A DNA stretch of 64,000 nt from contig CAVYRS010000001.1 in assembly GCA_963770995.1 (NCBI GenBank), forward strand, positions 124,001 to 188,000. Reading direction: 5' to 3'. Positions 10,122 to 19,428 of this stretch are shown here, one piece after another (position 1 is the stretch's first letter; each line of letters begins with the position of its first letter). A program made the position numbers and the translations under genes. A model generated the notes under the pieces. It did no database searches and was not told the origin of the DNA. It was given only the letters and a program-made list of their open reading frames with translations. The stretch comes from CAVSWN01 sp963770995. Its GTDB lineage: Bacteria > Acidobacteriota > Vicinamibacteria > Vicinamibacterales > CAVVIG01.

Positions 10122-11249
10122 GTGTCGATCAAATCAGGCGTCGCCGCCGCTGTGCTGGTGCTCTTGACCGCGGGAGGGATCGCGCAAGCGCCGCAGGACA
10201 AGGGCGGCGGGAACGAGACGGGTCCGTACCAGGTCGTGGCCGGGTGGCCGCAGAACTACTGCGGCGCGGGCCACATGATCGGGTCCACGGCGGGCATCTG
10301 GGCGGAGAGCCCCGACCGCGTCTACATCTTCAGTCGCGGCTGCCTGCCCGAAGTGAAAGACGTCGGCAATCAGGGCGATTTCATCCCGAGCCGCAACGCG
10401 TCCGGCTACGACATGTCCCAGAGAGATGCTCAGCGACACCCGCGCTGGGACCACGTCTTCAACGTCGTCGATCGCAACGGCAAGCTGATCGAGTCGTGGG
10501 AGCAGCACAACAAGCTGTTCGTCCGGCCTCATCGCATCCTCGTGAATCCCTACGATCAGCAGCGGCACGTGTGGCTGGTGGACGACGGCGCGCATTCCAT
10601 CTACAAGTTCACGCGCGACGGAAAGCTGGTGACGCAGCTGGGCGAGTTCAAGGTGCCTGGCAATGACGCGACGCACTTCGCGCGGCCGACCGACATCGCC
10701 TGGCTCCCGGACGGCACGTTCTTCGTCAGCGACGGATACGTGAACACGCGCGTCGTGAAGTTCGACAAGGATGGCAAGTTCGTCATGACGTGGGGGGAGA
10801 AAGGCAACGCGCCGAACGAAACACGCCCCGGCTTCATGAACACGGTGCACGCCATCGCGATCGACAAGAACCGGCGCCTCTACGTCAGCGATCGGGCGAA
10901 CTCCCGCATTCAGGTGTTCGACGAAAACGGGAAATTTATGGATGTCTGGCCGAACGTCCGCCGGCCGTACTCGTTCCTGCTGTCGGAGGATCAGCACCTC
11001 TGGGTGGCCGACGGCATCACGCAGAAGTTCCTGAAATACGATCTGACCGGCAAGCTGCTCTACTCGTGGGGAACCTTCGGGGCGTTTCCAGGCGGATTCT
11101 GGGGCGTTCACCAGTTCCATGTAGACAGCGAAGGCAGTCTGTACACGGCCGACGTGCATGTCGGCCGCCCGCAGAAGTTCCGGCCCAGGCCGGGCGCGGA
11201 TCGATCGACGCTCGTGGGCCCGTACATGCGCGGCGCGGCCACCAACTGA
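10122..11249 (+). CDS. Secreted NHL-type six-bladed beta-propeller protein
   Basis: 375 aa from GTG. A GGAGG sequence at 10111-10115 with six-base spacing fixes this start, although the frame is open further upstream. A signal peptide (AAAVLVLLTAGGIAQA) is followed by repeated NHL-like blades, for example HVWLVDDGAHSIYKFTRDGK, FFVSDGYVNTRVVKFDKDGK and RLYVSDRANSRIQVFDENGK. The overall pattern resembles peptidyl-alpha-hydroxyglycine lyase-type and other NHL propellers in environmental bacteria. Such proteins are usually extracytoplasmic binding or lyase modules; no specific substrate can be assigned. Confidence 0.75.
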   Translation: MSIKSGVAAAVLVLLTAGGIAQAPQDKGGGNETGPYQVVAGWPQNYCGAGHMIGSTAGIWAESPDRVYIFSRGCLPEVKDVGNQGDFIPSRNASGYDMSQRDAQRHPRWDHVFNVVDRNGKLIESWEQHNKLFVRPHRILVNPYDQQRHVWLVDDGAHSIYKFTRDGKLVTQLGEFKVPGNDATHFARPTDIAWLPDGTFFVSDGYVNTRVVKFDKDGKFVMTWGEKGNAPNETRPGFMNTVHAIAIDKNRRLYVSDRANSRIQVFDENGKFMDVWPNVRRPYSFLLSEDQHLWVADGITQKFLKYDLTGKLLYSWGTFGAFPGGFWGVHQFHVDSEGSLYTADVHVGRPQKFRPRPGADRSTLVGPYMRGAATN

Positions 11250-11349
11250 GCGACCGTCGTGGGCCGGGGACGTACGCGGCAGTCGCGTCCCCGGCACACA
11301 GCAATCCCGATCCCAGTCGAAACTGAAGGGGACGACGTTGGTCGAATAA

Positions 11350-14178
11350 TCAACGCGCCGGCAGGCGCTGCCTCAACTCTTCAGTCCAGTTGTGCACGAC
11401 GATGATGGGCGGCGACGGCGTGCCTGTCGATGCTGGCTCGGCGCTTGCCGCGGCTTTGATCATGAGGAACTGTTTGCCGTCGCGCGTCGCGTCGTAGGGG
11501 CGGCCCACTCCCGTGAAATATCGCGTCTCGAACAGCCTGGTCGGATTGCCGGCGCTGAACGTCGGAGTCGTCTTCACCGGCACCGTCGTCAGCCGACCTG
11601 TCGCATCGAGATAAAACAATTCCCGACCGGTCCGCGCCCACAACGGGTGCGTGCCACCGGTCGTCGAAATCTGCCAGCGCCCATTGTCGACCTTCGGAAA
11701 CGGACGGACGTAGATCTGCTGCTGGCCCGACTCGGTCGACTGGTACGCGAGCCAATGGCCGTCGGGCGAGATGTCGCCGTTGACCTGCACCGCATTCGAG
11801 CGAAGCAGCGGTTCCGTGCGAGGCTTGGCGTCCAGCGACAGCAGCCCCAGGCCGGTACCCAACCCAGCGAAGCCTGAGCCCGCGGATTGCCGGAGGATCA
11901 CGAGCTTGCCGTCGGGAGAGATTGAATACGGGGCCTCGGCGTTTTCTGCGTTCGTCAGGCGCTCGGCGGTGCCGGTGCCGTCCGCGGCCTGCCAGAACAC
12001 CTTCTCGTGGCCCTCACGGTTTGACGCGAAGAGTATGCGCCGACCGTCCGGGGTCCACGCAGGGTTATTATCGTTGGCGGCATCGAACGTCAACCTCGTC
12101 AGGGTCTGGCGGGCGCGATCCCAGATCCAGATATCGTTTTCCTGATCGCGGATGTCGAGCGCGATTCTGGAATCATCGGGAGAGAGGCGTGGCATCGAGT
12201 AGGCTCGAGGCGGCGCGGCCGCAATCGGCTCCTCCCGTCCCTGCCTGTCGACCAGCACGAGCGCGCGTTGCGGTGCGAGGGCAGACGTCAGCGTGCCCTG
12301 GACATAAACGAGCGTTCCGGTGCTCGAAACCGAGAATTCCGCGGCGCCGCTCTGCTTGGTCATGACCTGTTCGACGATCGGTACCGGATCGCTCAACACA
12401 TCGAGCTTCACCGGATCGAAGCGGACCGCGCGCAGCGCGCCCGCAGCGGCGTAGACGAGGTACCCTGGGCCGGAGCCGGCACGAGGCGCGACGTACTCGG
12501 CGTGCCCGCCGCCGCGCAGGAGTGTCCTGACCTCGCGGGTCTTCAGGTCGACGACGCCAACCTGCGCCGCGTCGAGCGTGCCGCTCTGGGCGCTCACAAT
12601 CGTGAACAGCGCGGCGCGTCCGCCCGGCAGAATCGACGGGAACCAGTGATTCACCTCGCCTCGTTTGGCATCAAGCGTCGTGATCGGCTTCGGCTCGCCA
12701 CCGCCTGCCGGCACGCTGAAGAGGCCCGTGGAACGTGCAGCTGTGGCGAACACTATCGTGTTGTCCGATCCCCAGCTCGCGCCGCGCAACTGCCCCGGAA
12801 GACGGCAGACGGTGATCGACGGTCCGCCGGACATCGAGACCTTGTGGAGTTCATTGACTCCGCCGACGGCTCCCCCACCAGCGAAGAATCCGATCCAGCG
12901 ACCGTCGGGCGAGACGAACGGGCTCGCGCCGGTAATGCCGCCCAGCGGGACCGCGTCGAGCTGATCGACCGCACGAACCATCAACTGTGCCGTGCCAGTG
13001 CCGGTCCCGACGGTGTACACGATGTGCGCGCCATCTGGCGCAATCGCGATGTCGCGAAACGGACTGCCTGTGCTCAGTGTCCTCGGCGCGTCGATCGTCG
13101 AGATGCTGAAGCGCAGCGGCTGCTCGGCGGCCGGCTGCGGCTTCAGCAGCCATGCGCCAGCCGCGGCAAGCCCGGCGAGGATCACACTCGCGGCCGCCGC
13201 CAGCAGCCACTGAGTGCGTGTCGACTTCGGTGGCGCCTTCGCCTCAACGCGCGGCACTTCGCCGCCGCCTTCGGCGATCCATTCGAGCTGGCTGACGAGA
13301 TCGCTCGCCGTCTGCCAGCGGCGATCCGGATCTTTCGCGAGACATCGGCCGACGACCCACGCGAGCGCCGGCGGCGCGGCGGCTCGATGCGTATTCACCG
13401 GAAGCGGCGTGTCCTTCAGAATCGCGCCGATGAGGCTCACCTGCGTCTTGCCGTGGAACGCCTTTCGGCCAGTGAGCATCTCGTAGAGCACGCAGCCGAA
13501 CGCGAAGATGTCGGTGCGCGGATCAGCTTCCGCGCCCTCGAGCTGCTCCGGCGCCATGTACTGAAACGTTCCGAGGATCGTGCCCCGCGCCGTGATGTTC
13601 GGCGGCGTCGTCATCGTCGGCGGCGCGGTGAGGTTCGTGCCGCGAGAGGCGCCCGACGCACCGGCTGCAGCAACCGCACTGGCCCAGCCCGTGTGACCGC
13701 CCTTGGCGAGGCCGAAGTCGAGCAGCTTCGCGCCGGTCTTCGTGATCAGCACGTTGCCGGGCTTCAGGTCGCGATGGACGATGCCCGCGCGGTGCGCGGC
13801 GTCGAGCGCGCTGCCGATCTCGATCCCGAGCCGCAGCACGTCTTCGATGGGCAGGCCCTGATCCTTGAAGCGCGCGACTTCGTCGGCCAGCGTGACGCCA
13901 TCCAAAAACTCCATGACCAGGAACTCGATGCCATCCTGGCGGCCGACGTCGAAGAGCGGGCAGATGTGCGGATGGCTGAGCGACGAGATGACGCGCGCTT
14001 CGCGATCGAAGCGCTCTCGAAATTCGGGATCGACGGCCAGCGCGTCGGGGAGGACCTTGATCGCGACGATGCGATCGAGGCGCGTGTCGCGGGCTTTGTA
14101 GACTTCGCCCATACCGCCCGCCCCGAGGGGCGAGACGATCTCGTACGCGCCGAGGCGCATTCCGCTGTCGAGGGGCAT
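11350..14178 (-). CDS. Ser/Thr protein kinase with C-terminal PD40 (TolB-like) propeller
   Basis: 942 aa. The N-terminal kinase domain (about residues 11-270) shows the glycine loop GAGGMGEVYKARDTRLDR, the VAIK lysine, the catalytic HRDLKPGNVLI and the LDFGLAKGG metal motif. A single transmembrane helix (LLAAAASVILAGLAAAGAWL, around residue 330) separates it from an extracytoplasmic propeller of WD40-like PD40 repeats (PDGRWIGFFAGGG, SPDDSRIALDI, TPDGRRILFASNREG). The architecture is very common in Acidobacteriota. The kinase acts in the cytoplasm and the propeller probably senses a periplasmic ligand. The gene is intact and stands alone, with about 500 bases of apparently empty sequence behind its start. 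Confidence 0.93.
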   Translation of the reverse strand: MPLDSGMRLGAYEIVSPLGAGGMGEVYKARDTRLDRIVAIKVLPDALAVDPEFRERFDREARVISSLSHPHICPLFDVGRQDGIEFLVMEFLDGVTLADEVARFKDQGLPIEDVLRLGIEIGSALDAAHRAGIVHRDLKPGNVLITKTGAKLLDFGLAKGGHTGWASAVAAAGASGASRGTNLTAPPTMTTPPNITARGTILGTFQYMAPEQLEGAEADPRTDIFAFGCVLYEMLTGRKAFHGKTQVSLIGAILKDTPLPVNTHRAAAPPALAWVVGRCLAKDPDRRWQTASDLVSQLEWIAEGGGEVPRVEAKAPPKSTRTQWLLAAAASVILAGLAAAGAWLLKPQPAAEQPLRFSISTIDAPRTLSTGSPFRDIAIAPDGAHIVYTVGTGTGTAQLMVRAVDQLDAVPLGGITGASPFVSPDGRWIGFFAGGGAVGGVNELHKVSMSGGPSITVCRLPGQLRGASWGSDNTIVFATAARSTGLFSVPAGGGEPKPITTLDAKRGEVNHWFPSILPGGRAALFTIVSAQSGTLDAAQVGVVDLKTREVRTLLRGGGHAEYVAPRAGSGPGYLVYAAAGALRAVRFDPVKLDVLSDPVPIVEQVMTKQSGAAEFSVSSTGTLVYVQGTLTSALAPQRALVLVDRQGREEPIAAAPPRAYSMPRLSPDDSRIALDIRDQENDIWIWDRARQTLTRLTFDAANDNNPAWTPDGRRILFASNREGHEKVFWQAADGTGTAERLTNAENAEAPYSISPDGKLVILRQSAGSGFAGLGTGLGLLSLDAKPRTEPLLRSNAVQVNGDISPDGHWLAYQSTESGQQQIYVRPFPKVDNGRWQISTTGGTHPLWARTGRELFYLDATGRLTTVPVKTTPTFSAGNPTRLFETRYFTGVGRPYDATRDGKQFLMIKAAASAEPASTGTPSPPIIVVHNWTEELRQRLPAR

Positions 14179-14686
14179 CCGCGCGGGTGATTATCGGTGA
14201 ACGGATGGGCTTTGCAAAGGCGAATGCAGCGGCGCTGTCGCTGAGAGGGGACCTGGGTCGAGAACGCGCATGCTGTTGCGACCGCGTCGGGCCGGGGCAC
14301 AGAGAAGGCCGCTATCAGAAGCCGTCGACCTCAGAACATTCAATTCCCTCGCAGCACGCCTCGTCATCGCCTCTGGATGTAGAGATTCCACCCGGATTCT
14401 TACGGCACAAATGCATGCGTGCTTCGATATCCAACCGCAAGCTGGGCAGCGTCGGTATGAAGCAGCCGGACGTCTTCAATGCGCACGTTCGTCGCTTCCG
14501 GGCGAAAGCCAACCGGGTGGAACTCCGACATCAGCCATCCGATGGGCAAGCGGCCACTTCGCTTCGTGTCGCGCCGCGCTCGATGTGGGAACGAGGCCCC
14601 AACCGAGATTCAGACGCCGCACGGGGGCTCGCGGACTCGAGAACTCGATCCCGGTGGCGATCGAGCGGCAACGTTGTATCTTGTGA
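14179..14686. other. About 500-bp gap without a recognisable gene
   Basis: This lies between the divergently transcribed PD40 kinase and the phosphoesterase. Frames on both strands are short and show no domain signal or plausible start with ribosome binding site. I see no tRNA, strong hairpin or dispersed repeat. It presumably holds both promoters. Confidence 0.5.
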
Positions 14687-15565
14687 GTGGACCCTGTGAC
14701 GTCACCGGCGCGAAGACTCGTCCCCATCGTTCTCCTGTTCGCGGCGGCAGCCTATCCGGCGCTCTTCGGTCAGACCGTCCGGCTGCCGAACCGGCCGGAC
14801 TCCGTGAAGTTCGCGGCGATTGGCGACAACGGCAACGGCGAACGGGAGCAGTACGAAGTCGCCGACCAGATGACCAGGCTCCAGGCGACCTTCCCGTTCG
14901 ACCTCGTCATCATGCTGGGCGACAACATGTACGGCAGTCAGCGACCCGCGGACTTCGTCAAGAAATTCGAACAGCCGTACGCGGCACTGCTCCGGCGGAA
15001 CGTGAAGTTCCAGGCCGCGCTCGGCAACCACGATCGACCCGAGAACGTGGGGTACGAACTGTTCAACATGGCCGGGCAGCGGTACTACACCTACGTCCGC
15101 AGGAACGTCCGCTTCTTCGCGCTCGACAGCACGCTGATGGACCGCCGGCAGCTCGAGTGGCTCGACGCCGCGCTGAGGGACGCTCGTGAGGACTGGAAGA
15201 TTCCCTATTTCCACCATCCGCTGTACTCGAACGCCAGCCGCCACGGATCGTCGGTCGACCTGCGCCTGCTGCTGGAGCCGATCTTCCTCAAATATGGGGT
15301 GAACGTGGTCTTCTCCGGTCACGATCACGTGTACGAAAGGCTCAGGCCGCAGAAAGGCATCCACTACTTCGTCTCCGGCGCCGCGGGCATGTTGCGGAGG
15401 GGCAACATGCGGTCCTCGGAGCAGACGGCCGCCTCCTTCGACCAGGACCAGAGCTTCATGCTGATCGAGGTTGCCGGCAACGACATGTTCTTCGAGGCCG
15501 TGAGCCGCACCGGACGGGTCGTCGATACTGGTGTGATCAACCGGCAGCGGGGGCCGACGAACTAA
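14687..15565 (+). CDS. Secreted calcineurin-like metallophosphoesterase
   Basis: 292 aa from GTG, with a second GTG nine bases later as an alternative. A signal peptide (IVLLFAAAAYPALFGQ) precedes a purple-acid-phosphatase-like domain. The metal-binding series is complete: AAIGDNGNG (first aspartate), MLGDNMYG, LGNHDRPE, IPYFHHPLYS and FSGHDHVYERLRPQKG. The length fits a single-domain enzyme of about 290 aa, without the N-terminal fibronectin-like domain of plant enzymes. It probably hydrolyses phosphomonoesters or diesters in the periplasm. The next gene starts one base after the stop, so it is coupled to the nhaA-like antiporter. Confidence 0.88.
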   Translation: MDPVTSPARRLVPIVLLFAAAAYPALFGQTVRLPNRPDSVKFAAIGDNGNGEREQYEVADQMTRLQATFPFDLVIMLGDNMYGSQRPADFVKKFEQPYAALLRRNVKFQAALGNHDRPENVGYELFNMAGQRYYTYVRRNVRFFALDSTLMDRRQLEWLDAALRDAREDWKIPYFHHPLYSNASRHGSSVDLRLLLEPIFLKYGVNVVFSGHDHVYERLRPQKGIHYFVSGAAGMLRRGNMRSSEQTAASFDQDQSFMLIEVAGNDMFFEAVSRTGRVVDTGVINRQRGPTN

Positions 15566-15566
15566 C

Positions 15567-16724
15567 GTGGCCCAGCGCATCCGCGTCTCGAGCGCCACGC
15601 TGCCGCAACTGTGGCACTTCGCGCTCGAGCACCTGCTCGCGCTCCCGGTTGGCGCCGCGATCGCGCTGGTCTGGGCCAACGTGCGTCCGGAGAGCTATTT
15701 CAGCTTCACCTACTCGATCGCGTTCGCCGTCAACGACGTCGGCATGGCGTTCTTCTTCGCGCTGATGATGAAAGAAGTGGTCGAGGCGACCGCCCCCGGA
15801 GGCATGCTCCATCCGTTCCGACGGGCGTTGCTGCCGGTGGTCGCCGCTATCGGCGGAGCGGCCGTTCCCGCCGTGCTGCACGTCTTCATCGTCGATGGAC
15901 TGGACGAGCCCGCGCTGAGGGTTGCCTGGCCGATCGCGCTCACGGTCGACCTCGCCGTCAGCTATTTCGTCGCCCGGATCATTTTCGGGAAGCAGTCGGT
16001 GATTCCGTTCGTGATCCTGATCGGCATCGCGAGCGACGCGCTCGCCTTTCTGGCGATCGCGTTGTTTCATCCGACAGAGGATCTCAGGCCGGGCCGGGGC
16101 GCGCTGCTGTTTGCCGTGGCTCTCGCGCTCGCAGCCGCGCTGCGGCGGGCGCGCGTGAAGAGCTTCTGGCCGTATTTGCTGGGGGCTGGCAGCGCGTCGT
16201 GGTACGCGTTCTTCACGAGCGGGCTTCATCCAGCGCTCGCGCTCGTCCCGATCATGCCGTTCCTGCCGCACGCCGCGCGCGATCCGGGGTTCTTCGTCGA
16301 CGCCAGCCCCGACGCGCGCGACACGTTGAACCGGTTCGAGCTGTGGTGGCGGCATCCTGCGCAGATCGCGCTCTTTTTCTTCGGGCTCGTCAACGCGGGC
16401 GTGTCGTTCAGCGAGCTCGAGCCGGGTACATGGGGATTGCCGGCCGCAGTCATCGTTGGCCGGCCGATCGGCATCTTGATTGGCGCCGGCCTCGCGTTCG
16501 CCGCGGGTCTGCATCTGCCGGAACGGTTTGGCTGGCGCGAGCTCGTCGTCGTGGGATTCACGGTGGCGATCGGCTTCAGCGTCGGCTTGTTCGCCTGCGC
16601 CGCGCTGCTGCCTCCGGGCCAGTTGCTCGCGGAGTCGCGCATGGGCGTCCTGCTGACGCTGGCCGGCGCGCCGCTGGCGTTCCTGTCGGCGCGGCTGCTG
16701 CGTGTTGGTCGGTTTGCGCTGTAG
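15567..16724 (+). CDS. NhaA-type Na+/H+ antiporter with altered key residues
   Basis: 385 aa from GTG, with about eleven hydrophobic helices. Family blocks are recognisable: AVNDVGMAFFFALMMKEV, IALTVDLAVSYFVARIIFG and GIASDALAFLAIALF. In classical NhaA the last block reads IDDLGAI with two adjacent aspartates that bind Na+ and protons. Here the first of the pair is serine (SD). The conserved lysine of the VGKPLGI block appears as arginine (VGRPIGI). These changes are seen in the sequence; their effect on stoichiometry or ion choice is inference. Role: cytoplasmic-membrane Na+/H+ exchange or a related cation exchange. The gene is tightly packed behind the phosphoesterase gene. Confidence 0.82.
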   Translation: MAQRIRVSSATLPQLWHFALEHLLALPVGAAIALVWANVRPESYFSFTYSIAFAVNDVGMAFFFALMMKEVVEATAPGGMLHPFRRALLPVVAAIGGAAVPAVLHVFIVDGLDEPALRVAWPIALTVDLAVSYFVARIIFGKQSVIPFVILIGIASDALAFLAIALFHPTEDLRPGRGALLFAVALALAAALRRARVKSFWPYLLGAGSASWYAFFTSGLHPALALVPIMPFLPHAARDPGFFVDASPDARDTLNRFELWWRHPAQIALFFFGLVNAGVSFSELEPGTWGLPAAVIVGRPIGILIGAGLAFAAGLHLPERFGWRELVVVGFTVAIGFSVGLFACAALLPPGQLLAESRMGVLLTLAGAPLAFLSARLLRVGRFAL

Positions 16725-16923
16725 CAGGACGCGCGTCCTGGGGCCTTTGTTCTTCGTTCTTGGTCCGTCCTTCGTCCCTGGGTCCCTGGGTCCGTCCTCT
16801 GTTCTGGGTCCTTGGTCCCGCTTGTGCGAACGCACGAAGGACACCGGACCTGGGACGGACCAAGCACTAAGGCCCAAGAACCAGGGACGATCCGCTACAC
16901 CGAACTGGACACCGCTATAACCC
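16725..16923. repeat. Large imperfect palindrome built from GGTCC/GGACC words
   Basis: The gap between two convergent genes is filled by runs of GGGTCC, TTGGTCC and GTCCTTCG words on the left and GGACACCGGACC and GGACGGACC words on the right, flanking a CTTGTGCGAACGCACGAAG hairpin (about 16811-16829). The element is low-complexity and self-complementary over most of its length. It may serve as a two-way terminator, but the composition marks it as a dispersed repeat type. Confidence 0.65.
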
Positions 16924-19401
16924 TTACCGCGCGGAGCCGAAGACAAAACCGATCGAGCGTTCGATGGGGTTGTAGAACCTGCCGAAATCGGGAGACGTCA
17001 GGTTGTGCTGCACATCGCGCTCCCCCGCCGCTCCGAAGACGTTGTACATCTTCAGGCCGGCTCTGAAGCGGCGCGAGCCGACCTTCCAGGGCCGCGACAG
17101 TGAGAAATCCAGCGTCTGGACGCGAGGCAGCCGGCCGGCACGGTTTCGCGGGCCGACGAAGTCCTGAAACTCATTGACCGCCGACCACGGGAACCCGGAT
17201 CGCACCTCCAGCACGGGCGCCAGATCCCAGCGCCCCGGCAAACCCAGCGTGCCGCGCACGAGCAGCCGGTGCCGGACGTCGGTCGGGATCAGATTGCGCT
17301 CGTTCACGCGAACGACCGGGTTGCGCAGGTTGCCGAAGAACTGATCGTAGCCGTTGAGATCCGCGATGCCGTTGGCTGATACGTACGAGACGGTGAGGTC
17401 CCGCCGCTCGCCTCCCAGATACCGCGCCGTCGCCTCGAGCTCCCGATACCGCGACGCGCCCGTGCTCGACAGCCGCAGTTCTCCCCGGCCGGGATCGGGC
17501 GACAGAATGAACTCGTGGGAGCCCTGACGCCTCAGAAACGCGGCCTTCAGCAGCAACCGGCGCCCAAACCGCTGGTTCCATTCGACGTTGGCGACATTCG
17601 CTTCGGGTGTTCGCAGAACGCCGTCGATGACATTGCGGAACGCGATGGCCGGACCCAACGACGACCCGTCCGGAAGAAATCGAGCGACCGTTCGCGATTC
17701 GTAGTGCGTGAAGGCGCCGACGTTCAACGGTGTCCGCTGCACGAAGTTGCCATACCCGCCGCGCAGAATGCCGCGGCCCTCGGGCAGGATGCTGATGCCC
17801 ACGCCGGCCCGGGGTGAGTAGTTGATGCGCTCGACGATCTGATCGCGATCCAGACGCATGCCGAATTCGAAGGTCACGCGTGAGCCGACGCGCCAACGAT
17901 CCTGGGCGAACACGGCGAATTCCGCTCCGCTGACGTTTTGCTCTGTCCGCCCGCCGAACACCGTCCGCTCCGCGAGCGAGCCGTCGAGTCGCCGGATCTC
18001 CACCGGCCGGCTGGCGCTGAAGCCCTTGAAATCGGACTGCTGCAGATCGATGCCGACTTTCGAGACGTGGTCCCCCCGAAACAGATGATGCGAAAAGCTG
18101 AGCGCTTCGACCCATTGGTGGCTGGCGACTTCGCGCTCCTGGTCGTTGAAGAACCGTCCACTCTGGGTCTGTGGCGCGTACACAATCGGACCTGGATTCT
18201 CGGTGTTGACGTTGACCTCAAACCACCGGCCGGAGAGCGTCGTTTCGAGGACGGCGTCCCTTGCAATCGCGAGCCGATCCACGGCGCCGAGCGATGCGCC
18301 GCTTTGATTGACGTCGGGCGTCACCTCGAGGGGGCGAAACGTGTTCATCGTCGCGCCTTTGATCCGCCGTGGGAACACAATCAGCCCGCCGCCGAGCGTG
18401 TGCCGCGCCGACACGACGCTGTCCACGCGGGTGAACGAGTCGAAGCTTCTCAGCTCCATCTCGGGCTCATCGGGCAGGCTTCGCACCGGCGTTGTCACAT
18501 ACCGGAACTGCACGTCCTGAGCCAGGAACGCGCGGTCACGTTTGATCGGACCTCGAGCCGAGAAGCGCGGCTCGAACGCACGCAACTGCGTCAAGGATCG
18601 GCGCACGCGCGGGAAAAGATTTCCGGGTTTGAGCTCCCACTCGTTCGTGCCGCGACGGGTCCGAATGCGGGTGATGCTCGACGTAAAGCGTCCGTACTCC
18701 GCGGCGAACGGATTCGCGAGCACTTCGACCGATTCGATGCTCTGCCCCGGTACTTCGAGATCGGCATCGCCGGTCGACGGATCGATCAGGCTCGCGCTGC
18801 TGATCTGCAGCGCGCTCTGCGTCGGCAGCCCGCCCTTCACGCGCAGGCGGCCGTCGGGACCTCGCACGACGCCGGGCAACAGCAGCATGAGGTTCTGGAA
18901 GTCGTCGCCCAGGAGCGGCGCCACGTCGAGCACCGCGCCCGAGAGCATGTCGCTCATCGAGACGGGCTGCACACTGTTGGTGGGCGACGGCATCGGCGAT
19001 CGGACGTCGATCGTGGGCATGACGAACGTCAGGTGAATGTCGGCCAGCACCTGGGCCACTTCGTTCGCCCGAACGTCGAACGGCGCGGAGTCGGCCGGCA
19101 GAAAACCGTCCCGCGTGGCCGTGACGACATAGCGGCCGGGCGGCACGTCCGGAAACGTGACCATCCCGGAACCGTCGGTCATCGTGCTCGCCAGCACCAT
19201 CGCCTCGGATGCCCGGCGCAGCGTAACCTGCACCCCAGACAGGTTGACGGTTCCGTCGAGCGTCGTGACAGTCACGACGACGCGCCCCGTTGTGGCGGGC
19301 TGCTGAGCATCACTCGCGGCTGCGCGAACCGCCAGCGCGACGACGAGAAACAAAGATAGGACTGCACGCGCACGAGAAAGGCGCGCCGCTCGGACAGGCA
19401 C
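16924..19401 (-). CDS. TonB-dependent receptor-like protein with carboxypeptidase-regulatory domain
   Basis: About 825 aa. The open frame continues far upstream, but a divergent gene starts at 19429, so the GTG at 19401 is the most plausible start. It gives a signal peptide (VLSLFLVVALAVRAAASDA). A carboxypeptidase-regulatory-like beta domain (VVTVTTLDGTVNLSGVQVTL ... GRYVVTATRDG) covers residues 35-120. A plug-like region and an outer-membrane barrel follow, ending FGRFYNPIERSIGFVFG. This architecture is typical of SusC/TonB-type oar-like proteins in Acidobacteriota, which import or anchor large substrates. No substrate can be named. The gene is intact. Confidence 0.85.
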   Translation of the reverse strand: MPVRAARLSRARAVLSLFLVVALAVRAAASDAQQPATTGRVVVTVTTLDGTVNLSGVQVTLRRASEAMVLASTMTDGSGMVTFPDVPPGRYVVTATRDGFLPADSAPFDVRANEVAQVLADIHLTFVMPTIDVRSPMPSPTNSVQPVSMSDMLSGAVLDVAPLLGDDFQNLMLLLPGVVRGPDGRLRVKGGLPTQSALQISSASLIDPSTGDADLEVPGQSIESVEVLANPFAAEYGRFTSSITRIRTRRGTNEWELKPGNLFPRVRRSLTQLRAFEPRFSARGPIKRDRAFLAQDVQFRYVTTPVRSLPDEPEMELRSFDSFTRVDSVVSARHTLGGGLIVFPRRIKGATMNTFRPLEVTPDVNQSGASLGAVDRLAIARDAVLETTLSGRWFEVNVNTENPGPIVYAPQTQSGRFFNDQEREVASHQWVEALSFSHHLFRGDHVSKVGIDLQQSDFKGFSASRPVEIRRLDGSLAERTVFGGRTEQNVSGAEFAVFAQDRWRVGSRVTFEFGMRLDRDQIVERINYSPRAGVGISILPEGRGILRGGYGNFVQRTPLNVGAFTHYESRTVARFLPDGSSLGPAIAFRNVIDGVLRTPEANVANVEWNQRFGRRLLLKAAFLRRQGSHEFILSPDPGRGELRLSSTGASRYRELEATARYLGGERRDLTVSYVSANGIADLNGYDQFFGNLRNPVVRVNERNLIPTDVRHRLLVRGTLGLPGRWDLAPVLEVRSGFPWSAVNEFQDFVGPRNRAGRLPRVQTLDFSLSRPWKVGSRRFRAGLKMYNVFGAAGERDVQHNLTSPDFGRFYNPIERSIGFVFGSAR

Positions 19402-19428
19402 GGCCGGGTACTGTACACTGTCGCGCTC

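Noticed and set aside
14179..14686. Small genes in the gap between the PD40 kinase and the phosphoesterase
   Set aside because: Short frames on both strands have no ribosome site, domain pattern or signal peptide.
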